Shown here: positions 57,891-64,000 of the stretch, piece after piece | Layout: each line of letters opens with the position of its first letter | Position numbering within the stretch: the stretch's first letter is position 1 | Assembly (NCBI RefSeq): GCF_041435195.1 | Contig: NZ_CP108106.1 | Span: forward strand, 1,922,001-1,986,000 | DNA: 64,000 nt | Reading direction: 5' to 3' | Origin: Streptomyces sp. NBC_00224 | Lineage (GTDB): Bacteria > Actinomycetota > Actinomycetes > Streptomycetales > Streptomycetaceae | Made by a program: the position numbers and the translations under genes | Notes under the pieces: model-generated | The model's database searches: none | Seen by the model: only the letters and a program-made list of their open reading frames with translations | What the model was told of the DNA's origin: nothing

Positions 57891-58421
57891 ATGGCCGATT
57901 CTGTCGCACTGGACCCGGTGGATCTGGACATTCTGCGCCTCCTGCAGAACGACGCCCGGACCACCTACCGCGATCTGGCGGCGCAGGTGGGCGTGGCGCC
58001 CTCCACCTGCCTCGACCGGGTGACCAGGCTGCGCCGCTCCGGAGTCATCCTGGGCCACCAGCTCCGTCTCGACCCGGCCAAAATGGGCCGTGGCCTGGAG
58101 GCACTCCTCTCCGTACAGGTGCGACCACATCGGCGTGAACTGATCGGCCCGTTCGTCGAGCGCATCCGGGCGCTGCCGGAGTCCCGCGCCCTGTTCCACC
58201 TCGCCGGCCCGGACGACTACCTGGTCCACGTGGCCGTGACCGGCACCTCCGACCTTCAGCGGCTGGTCATCGACGAGTTCACCTCGCGGCGCGAAGTCGC
58301 CCGGGTGGAGACGCGGTTGATCTTCCAGCAGTGGGAGTGCGGCCCTCTGCTGCCACCTTCGTCGACACCGGTGTCAACTTCCACTTCGGCCCCTCTCTCC
58401 CCTTCCGCCTCAAGTGGCTGA
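57891..58421 (+). CDS. Lrp/AsnC family regulator
   Basis: The 176-residue protein has the AsnC HTH (LDILRLLQNDARTTYRDLAA, VGVAPSTCLDRVTRLRRSGV) and a RAM/ACT-like effector domain (LEALLSVQVRPHRRELIGPF, RALFHLAGPDDYLVHVAVTG). It ends with a serine/proline-rich tail. ATG at 57891 lies 59 bases from the divergent PLP-enzyme start. A sulfur amino acid is the obvious candidate effector, by context. Confidence 0.92.
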   Translation: MADSVALDPVDLDILRLLQNDARTTYRDLAAQVGVAPSTCLDRVTRLRRSGVILGHQLRLDPAKMGRGLEALLSVQVRPHRRELIGPFVERIRALPESRALFHLAGPDDYLVHVAVTGTSDLQRLVIDEFTSRREVARVETRLIFQQWECGPLLPPSSTPVSTSTSAPLSPSASSG

Positions 58422-58471
58422 AGGTCGCCTGTTGGTGACGCGGAGCCTCCGCTCGTACGAGTATGTGGTCC

Positions 58472-60154
58472 ATGCCAGACACTTCCAGCAGCGTGCTGCC
58501 CCGCCAGGTCGCCGACGCCCATGTCGACGCACTCATCGAACTCGACCCCATCACCGGCACCTATCTGGGCGTGCGCAAGAGCGCCCGGCTGCTTCCGGAC
58601 TTCACGCCCGCCGGGCAGACGGCCGTGGCCGACCTGGCCCGCGCGACGCTGGCGCGGCTCGACGAAGCGGAGCGGCTGCCGGGTGCGGACAGCGACTCCG
58701 AGCGGCGCTGCGCCAGACTGCTGCGGGAGCGCCTGACGTCCGAACTCGCCGTCCACGACGCCCAGGAGGGCCTGCGCTGCATCAGCAATCTGCGCTCGCC
58801 CGTCCACTCGGTGCGCCAGGTGTTCACCATGATGCCGGTCGCCGACGAGGCGGACTGGGCGGATGTCGCGGCCCGGCTCACCGTCGTCCCCGCCGCCCTT
58901 GAGGGCTACCGCGCCGCGCTGCGACTGGGGCTCGACCGCAAGCTGTTCGCCGGCCCGCGCGCCACGGCCACCTTCACCGGCCAGCTCACCGAGTGGATCG
59001 GCACGGACCGCAACTGGTTCGAGGAGTTCGTCGCGCCGGGCCCCTCGTCCCTGCGCCCCGAACTGGACGCGGCCGCGCGCGTGGCGGGCGAGGCTCTGGT
59101 CGCTCTGCGCGACTGGCTGCGCGAGGTGTACGCGCCCGCGGTCGCCGGGGCGCCGGACACCGTGGGCCGCGAGCGGTACGCCCGCTGGGTGCGCTACTTC
59201 AACGGGACGACCCTGGACCTCGACGAGGCATACGCGTACGGCTGGTCCGAGTACCACCGCATCCTCGGTGAGATGAAGACCGAGGCCGACAAGATCCTGC
59301 CGGGCGCGGGCCCTTGGGAGGCGCTGGCCCACCTCGACGAGCACGGCGTCCACATCGAGGGCGTGGACGAGGTCCGCGAGTGGCTCCAGGCCCTGATGGA
59401 CGAGGCGATCGAGGCCCTGGACGGCACACACTTCGAACTCGCCGAGCGGGTACGGAAGGTGGAGTCGCACATCGCACCGCCCGGCAGCGCCGCCGCGCCC
59501 TACTACACGGGCCCCTCGGAGGACTTCTCGCGCCCCGGCCGCACCTGGCTGCCGACCATGGGCGAGACCCGCTTCCCGGTGTACGACCTGGTCTCGACCT
59601 GGTACCACGAGGGCGTTCCGGGTCACCATCTGCAGATCGCGCAGTGGCGGCACGTGGCGGACCGGCTCTCGCGCTACCAGGCGACCATCGGCACGGTGAG
59701 CGCCAACGCCGAGGGCTGGGCGCTCTACGCCGAGCGCCTCATGGACGAGCTGGGCTTCCTGCCCGACCCGGAGCGGCGACTGGGGTACCTGGACGCCCAG
59801 ATGATGCGGGCGTGCCGGGTCATCGTCGACATCGGCATGCACCTGGAGCTGGAGATTCCGGACCACTCGCCGTTCCATCCCGGCGAGCGGTGGACGCCGG
59901 AGCTGGCGCAGGAGTTCTTCGGCAGCCACAGCGGGCGTCCGGCGGACTTCGTGGAGAGCGAGCTCACCCGGTATCTGTCCGTGCCCGCCCAGGCGATCGG
60001 CTACAAGCTGGGCGAGCGGGCCTGGCTGATGGGCCGGGAGAACGCGAAGAAGCACCACGGCGACGCGTTCGACGCCCGGGCCTGGCACATGGCGGCGCTC
60101 TCGCAGGGACCGCTGGGCCTCGACGACCTGGTGGACGAGCTGTCCAAGCTCTGA
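58472..60154 (+). CDS. DUF885 family protein (putative metallopeptidase)
   Basis: The 560-residue protein belongs to DUF885. The zinc-site segment is WYHEGVPGHHLQ with an HExxxHH pattern, and AEGWALYAERL supplies the downstream glutamate, as in gluzincin-like carboxypeptidases. The rest is helical. No signal peptide. ATG at 58472 is preferred to 58463; TACGAG ends 10 bases before it, so the message is probably leaderless. It lies 50 bases after the Lrp gene. Confidence 0.88.
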   Translation: MPDTSSSVLPRQVADAHVDALIELDPITGTYLGVRKSARLLPDFTPAGQTAVADLARATLARLDEAERLPGADSDSERRCARLLRERLTSELAVHDAQEGLRCISNLRSPVHSVRQVFTMMPVADEADWADVAARLTVVPAALEGYRAALRLGLDRKLFAGPRATATFTGQLTEWIGTDRNWFEEFVAPGPSSLRPELDAAARVAGEALVALRDWLREVYAPAVAGAPDTVGRERYARWVRYFNGTTLDLDEAYAYGWSEYHRILGEMKTEADKILPGAGPWEALAHLDEHGVHIEGVDEVREWLQALMDEAIEALDGTHFELAERVRKVESHIAPPGSAAAPYYTGPSEDFSRPGRTWLPTMGETRFPVYDLVSTWYHEGVPGHHLQIAQWRHVADRLSRYQATIGTVSANAEGWALYAERLMDELGFLPDPERRLGYLDAQMMRACRVIVDIGMHLELEIPDHSPFHPGERWTPELAQEFFGSHSGRPADFVESELTRYLSVPAQAIGYKLGERAWLMGRENAKKHHGDAFDARAWHMAALSQGPLGLDDLVDELSKL

Positions 60155-60221
60155 CGCGGCGTGGGTGGTGCGCCCCGGCCCACCACCCACGGCCCACCGC
60201 TCACGGCCCGCCGACCGACCT

Positions 60222-60710
60222 TCAGCAGCCGCAGTTCTCCGCGCCGAGGGGCGCGGTCAGCGCGTCGGCCTCGCGCTTCTCGCGGCCCTCCCAGGTCTCG
60301 AACTCGAAGCCCTCGCGCACCCAGTACTCGAAGCCGCCGAGCATCTCCTTGACCTGGTAGCCGAGTTCGGCCAGGGCGAGGGCGGCGCGGGTGGCACCGT
60401 TGCAGCCGGGGCCCCAGCAGTAGGTCACGACCGGCACGGACCTGTCGAGCAGCTGCTCGGCCTGCTCCGCGATGAGCGCGGTCGGCAGGTGCACGGCGCC
60501 GGGCACGTGGCCCTGGTCCCAGGCCTCGGTGGAGCGCGAGTCCAGCACGACGAAGCCGGGCTCGCCGCCCTGGGCCAGCACGGACGCCACGTCGGAGACA
60601 TCCGCGTGGAAGACCAGACTGGCGCGGAAGTACGCGGCGGCGGCGTCGGGCGCGGCCGGGGCGACGCGCAGGACGGGGTTGGCGGCGGTGGCGAGCTGCG
60701 TTGTTGTCAT
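60222..60710 (-). CDS. Rhodanese-like protein
   Basis: The 162-residue single rhodanese domain has VVLDSRSTEAWDQGHVPGAV and an active-site cysteine in VTYCWGPGCNGATRAALALAE. A second cysteine lies four residues on in that loop, and the protein ends ENCGC, adding two more near the C-terminus. Such proteins carry sulfane sulfur. ATG at 60710 is preceded by TAGATT on the gene strand, 7 bases away, so leaderless. Divergent from an Lrp regulator at 60805. Confidence 0.9.
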   Translation of the reverse strand: MTTTQLATAANPVLRVAPAAPDAAAAYFRASLVFHADVSDVASVLAQGGEPGFVVLDSRSTEAWDQGHVPGAVHLPTALIAEQAEQLLDRSVPVVTYCWGPGCNGATRAALALAELGYQVKEMLGGFEYWVREGFEFETWEGREKREADALTAPLGAENCGC

Positions 60711-60717
60711 GGCCAGA

Positions 60718-60773
60718 AATCTACGGCTCTTGATCATTGGCCGGAAGATACGATCCCCGGAACATCTCTTGAT
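60718..60773. promoter_or_regulatory. Direct repeats in the rhodanese/Lrp divergent promoter
   Basis: CTCTTGAT occurs at 60727-60734 and 60766-60773 (39-base period), each followed within ten bases by GCCGG or GGCCGG. The minus-strand -10 TAGATT is at 60723-60718. The repeats are likely Lrp sites. Confidence 0.5.
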
Positions 60774-60804
60774 TCGCCGGGGATTTCACTGTTGTCTGGC
60801 AGCC

Positions 60805-61251
60805 ATGACCGAGTATTCCCCGGACGCCACCGACTGGCGCATCCTGGACGCCCTCCAGCAGGACGGCCGGGCCAGCTTCGCGGAGCTGGCCCGCGCCGTC
60901 GCCATGTCCCCGAGCGCCGTCACGGAACGGGTGCGGCGGCTCGAAGAGGCGGGGGTGATCTCGGGCTATACGGCTGTCGTCGACCAGGAGCGGCTCGGCC
61001 GGGGCATCCTCGCCTTCGTACGGCTGCGGTACCCGAACGGCAACTACAAGCCGTTCCACGATCTCCTTGAGGCGACTCCGGAGATCATGGAGGCACACCA
61101 CGTCACGGGCGACGACTGCTTTGTGATCAAGGTCGGCGCGCGGTCGATGAGCCACCTTGAGGAGATCTCCGGGAAGATCGGCGCACTGGGGTCGGTGACG
61201 ACCAGCGTCGTCTACTCCTCGCCACTGCCCCGGCGCGCAATCGGCCGCTGA
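60805..61251 (+). CDS. Lrp/AsnC family regulator
   Basis: The 148-residue protein has the HTH (WRILDALQQDGRASFAELAR, VAMSPSAVTERVRRLEEAGV) and a complete RAM domain (ILAFVRLRYPNGNYKPFHDL, HHVTGDDCFVIKVGARSMSH). ATG at 60805 starts the conserved N-terminal region; the frame is open upstream across the divergent promoter. By position it controls the rhodanese gene, perhaps sensing cysteine. Confidence 0.93.
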   Translation: MTEYSPDATDWRILDALQQDGRASFAELARAVAMSPSAVTERVRRLEEAGVISGYTAVVDQERLGRGILAFVRLRYPNGNYKPFHDLLEATPEIMEAHHVTGDDCFVIKVGARSMSHLEEISGKIGALGSVTTSVVYSSPLPRRAIGR

Positions 61252-61257
61252 GCGCCG

Positions 61258-61278
61258 ACCCCGGCACACGGCCGGGGT
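61258..61278. terminator. Hairpin between Lrp and sbcC genes
   Basis: ACCCCGGC-acacg-GCCGGGGT, an 8-bp perfect stem in the 29-base space between the convergent genes. Confidence 0.7.
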
Positions 61279-61280
61279 GC

Positions 61281-64000
61281 TCAGTCCCCGGTCCCCGCCG
61301 AGCGGTGGCGCACCTCCGACCCGCCCCGCTCCTTGACGATCTCCAGCTGGGTGGGGATGCGGCGGCGCAGATCCCCGACGTGGCTGACGATGCCGACGCT
61401 GCGGTCGCGCTCGCGCAGCGAGTCCAGTACGTCCAGGACCTCGTCCAGGGCCTGGTCGTCGAGGCTGCCGAAGCCCTCGTCGATGAAGAGCGTGTCGAGC
61501 CGTACGCCCCCGGCCTCGTCGGTGACCACATCGGCCAGGCCCAGCGCCAGTGCGAGCGACGCGAAGAACGTCTCGCCGCCCGAGAGCGTGGCGGTGTCCC
61601 GCTCCCGGCCCGTCCAGGCGTCGACCACGTGCAGCCCCAGACCGGAACGGCCGCGTCCGCCCCGGGCGTCGGAGTGCACCAGTGTGTACCGCCCGCCGGA
61701 CATCCGGCTCAGCCGGGCCGTCGCGGCGGCCGCCACCTGCTCAAGGCGCGCGGCCAGCACGTACGACTCCAGCCGCATCTTGCGCTCGTTGTCGGCGGAG
61801 GTGCCCGCGGTGAGCCCGGCCAGACGGGCCACCCGGTCGTACTCCTCGCGCAGCGGTCCGATCCCGCGCGTCTCCGCGGCGGCCTCGCGCCCCAGCCTGC
61901 CGAGCTCGGCGCAGCGGGCGCGCGCGGCGGCGAGCACCGAGGCGGCCTCCCGCAGCGCGCGTTCCACGCGCGCGTGGGCGGCCTCGGCCTCCTCGGTCCG
62001 CGCGGCCGGGCGCGCGGACGCCGCGACCGTGGCGGGCTCGGCAAGCCGGTCGGCGACGGCCGCCTCCTCGCGCTGCCACTCGTCGAGCCGGTGCTGGAGC
62101 TCGCGCTGCTGCCGGTCGTCGAGGAAGGCCTCCGCCGCCGCCCGAGGGGTGTCGAAACCGGCCCGGAAGGCCGCCTCGGAGAGCCGCCCGTCCGCGTCCT
62201 TGAGCCGCTGGGCGGTCGCCTCGACCTCACGGACGGCCTCGGCGGCCCCAGCGAGCAGACCGGCCCGGTGCTCAAGCAGGGCCGCCTGCTCGGCGACGCT
62301 GCGCGCCTCGCCCCGGGCCACCGCCAACTCCCGCTCCAGGGAGGCCTGTTCCCGGTCGATCTCCTCGCGCCGTGCGGTACGGGCCGACACGCGCTTGTCC
62401 GCCTCGCGCTGCTGCGCCAGGCGTCGCGCGTGCTCGCGCTCCGCGCTCTCGAAGGCCTCCCGGGCGGCGTGCAGCCCGGCGGCGAGCGCACGGCTCTCGC
62501 CGTACTCGGCCCCCCACTCGCGCACTTGGCCGTCGAGCACGGCGAGGGTCTCCGTGCCCGCCTCCGCGCTCGCCGCCGCGAACCGCTCGCGTACGGAGGC
62601 GAGGGCGCGCTCGGCTTCGGCGCGGGCCGCTTCGGCCTGCCGGTACGCCTCGTGGGCGGCCTCCTCCGTCGCACGGTCCACCTGGCCGGTCGTGGCGCGC
62701 GCCGGTGCGGGGTGCTCGGACGAGCCGCAGACGGCGCACGCCTCGCCGTCCCGCAGCCCCGCGGCGAGCTCGGCCGCGATGCCGCGCAACCGCTCCTCGC
62801 GCAGGGCGAGCCAGTGCTCATGGGCGGCGTTGGCCCGCTCCCGGGCGGTGCTCTGCCGCTCCTCGGCCTCGGCCACGCGCGCGTGGAGGGCGTCGCGCTC
62901 GCGGGCCGCCGCCAGTCGGCGCCGGGCCGGTTCGAGCCGTCCCGCCAGCTGTTCGGTGCGGGTGGCGGCCTGGTGGGCGGCGTCGATGCGCTCCTGGTGG
63001 CGCCGGCGGTCGCCCTCCCAGGAGGCGAGCCAGCCGGCCGCGTCGAGGAGCAGCTGCTCGTCGGCCCTGGCCTGGCGGTCGAGCTCGGCGCGCTCGGCGG
63101 TGATCTCGGCGCTGCGGGCCTCGGCCCTGCGGGCGGCGTCGAGCGCGCCCAGCTCCTGGCGCATCTGCCGCTCCAGCGCGCCGAGTTGGTCCGCCCCGGC
63201 CTCGGCCAGATCGGGGGGCAGCAGCGCACGGGAGCGCTCGCGGGCCGTGGCCGCCGTGTGGTGCTCGCGCTCGGTCTCCGCGCGCAGCGCGAGGGCGGGG
63301 GCGACGAGGTCGGCCTTGCGGGCCCGGTCGAGCCGGTCCCGTACGGCGGCGCGGCGGGGCCCGGCGGCGGCAAGCTCGTCGGCGCGGCGGCGGGCGTCCG
63401 CGTACCGGCCCTGCAGCTCGGCGAGGCGGCGCTCGTCGTCGAGCGCGATACGGGCGGCGGCCTGCCGGCTCTCGGCGGCGGTGGCGGCGCACTCCGCGAC
63501 GGCGAGGCGCTCGCGGGCCCCGGCGCGCGCGACAGCGGCCCACTCCAGGACGGCCTCGGCGAGCCCGGGCTCCCCGGGGCGGTGGTCGGGCAGCGGCCAG
63601 TCGCGCGCGTCCGCGCCGTCCCCGGCGGCCTGCGCCATCCGCTGGGCGAGCGCGATCAGTCGCTCGTCACCGGCCCTGACCTGCTGTTCGGCGGCGCGGC
63701 GCAGCTCGGCAAGACGCTCTTCGACGGCGGCGAAGCGGCCGGTGTCGAAGAGCCGCCCGAGCAGCTTGCCGCGCGCCTCGGCGTCGGACCGCAGGAACTT
63801 GGCGAAGTCGCCCTGCGGCAGCAGGACGACCTGGCAGAACTGCTCGCGGCTCATACCGACGAGCTGCCCGATCTCCTCCCCCACCTCCTGGTGGGAGCGG
63901 CTGAGCGCCTGCCAGACGGCGTCCCGCGCGTCGTACTCGCGCAGCCAGGTCTGCGCCTTCTCGGAGGTGAAGCCGGTGCCGCGCTTCTTCGGCCGGTTCT
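61281..64000 (-). CDS. sbcC: Exonuclease SbcCD subunit C (Rad50-like), N-terminus outside window
   Basis: SbcC is the ATPase of the SbcCD nuclease that processes hairpins and DNA ends. About 906 residues are visible. Reading frame continues to the right edge, so Walker A is missing. Features: QFCQVVLLPQGDFAKFLRSD near the start, long coiled-coil arms rich in A/E/R, the zinc-hook CAVC (EACAVCGSSEHPAPA), a second coiled coil, the signature LSGGETFFASLALALGLAD and Walker B TLFIDEGFGSLDDQALDEV. The partner sbcD should lie upstream, beyond 64000. Convergent with the Lrp gene. Confidence 0.95.
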   Translation of the reverse strand, partial: NRPKKRGTGFTSEKAQTWLREYDARDAVWQALSRSHQEVGEEIGQLVGMSREQFCQVVLLPQGDFAKFLRSDAEARGKLLGRLFDTGRFAAVEERLAELRRAAEQQVRAGDERLIALAQRMAQAAGDGADARDWPLPDHRPGEPGLAEAVLEWAAVARAGARERLAVAECAATAAESRQAAARIALDDERRLAELQGRYADARRRADELAAAGPRRAAVRDRLDRARKADLVAPALALRAETEREHHTAATARERSRALLPPDLAEAGADQLGALERQMRQELGALDAARRAEARSAEITAERAELDRQARADEQLLLDAAGWLASWEGDRRRHQERIDAAHQAATRTEQLAGRLEPARRRLAAARERDALHARVAEAEERQSTARERANAAHEHWLALREERLRGIAAELAAGLRDGEACAVCGSSEHPAPARATTGQVDRATEEAAHEAYRQAEAARAEAERALASVRERFAAASAEAGTETLAVLDGQVREWGAEYGESRALAAGLHAAREAFESAEREHARRLAQQREADKRVSARTARREEIDREQASLERELAVARGEARSVAEQAALLEHRAGLLAGAAEAVREVEATAQRLKDADGRLSEAAFRAGFDTPRAAAEAFLDDRQQRELQHRLDEWQREEAAVADRLAEPATVAASARPAARTEEAEAAHARVERALREAASVLAAARARCAELGRLGREAAAETRGIGPLREEYDRVARLAGLTAGTSADNERKMRLESYVLAARLEQVAAAATARLSRMSGGRYTLVHSDARGGRGRSGLGLHVVDAWTGRERDTATLSGGETFFASLALALGLADVVTDEAGGVRLDTLFIDEGFGSLDDQALDEVLDVLDSLRERDRSVGIVSHVGDLRRRIPTQLEIVKERGGSEVRHRSAGTGD

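Overview
The window is GC-rich actinobacterial chromosome and almost certainly from a Streptomyces. Third codon positions are strongly G/C, TTG and GTG starts are common, many genes have a -10 hexamer a few bases before the start codon (leaderless type), and the dispersed Streptomyces-type intergenic repeat is present twice. Typical lineage families also occur: an XRE/DUF397/ATPase trio, an ECF41 sigma factor, MurT-GatD, a CtaG-like protein, and a leader resembling the actinobacterial ydaO RNA in front of an NlpC/P60 protein. I see no tRNA, rRNA, insertion sequence, integrase or CRISPR array.

Layout. 1-5.7 kb: end of a SKI2/HelY-type helicase, TesB thioesterase, glutathione peroxidase, and an acyl-CoA dehydrogenase divergent from a TetR regulator. 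5.7-13 kb: peptide deformylase, the lipid II amidation pair murT-gatD, phosphofructokinase, a CtaG-like membrane protein, a PlsC acyltransferase and an extended SDR enzyme. 13-19.4 kb: a secreted tripeptidyl aminopeptidase and a complete ureABC-FGD operon without ureE. 19.5-21.8 kb: an orphan Phd-type antitoxin divergent from a solitary ClpP with a small operon partner, then a c-di-AMP riboswitch candidate and a secreted NlpC/P60 protein. 21.9-28.5 kb: a regulatory trio and the biotin cluster (bioF divergent from bioB-A-D plus a VOC gene that carries a TTA codon). 28.6-36 kb: methyltransferase, a MacB-like ABC exporter, two translationally coupled CNNM/CBS membrane proteins and an isolated holin-like gene. 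36-40.3 kb: an MDMPI-family protein, SGNH hydrolase, purB and a mismatch uracil glycosylase. 40.4-42.1 kb: three unrecognised small genes. 42.1-48.1 kb: an ABC transporter divergent from a two-component system, a ROK protein and a GntR/HutC regulator with a DasR-like operator. 48.3-64 kb: ECF41 sigma factor, hydrolase, EamA-MocR pair, Pho-box phoD, a membrane ACT-GNAT protein, a transsulfuration-type PLP enzyme with a divergent Lrp regulator, a DUF885 protein, a rhodanese with a divergent Lrp regulator, and the 3' part of sbcC.

How it works together. Most blocks are self-contained: an operon with its own divergent regulator and visible repeats in the shared promoter (TetR/acyl-CoA dehydrogenase, Phd/ClpP, histidine kinase/ABC transporter, MocR/EamA, Lrp/PLP enzyme, Lrp/rhodanese). 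Several signals tie to global control: a Pho box (phosphate), a dre-like palindrome (amino-sugar or HutC-type sensing), a c-di-AMP riboswitch (cell wall and osmotic state), possible nitrogen control of urease, and a TTA codon (bldA developmental control).

The least explained parts are the Phd/ClpP/small-protein unit, the leader ORF coupled to the CNNM pair, the isolated holin-like gene, the membrane ACT-GNAT protein, and the three unrecognised genes at 40.4-42.1 kb. No wholly new system is proven from sequence alone.
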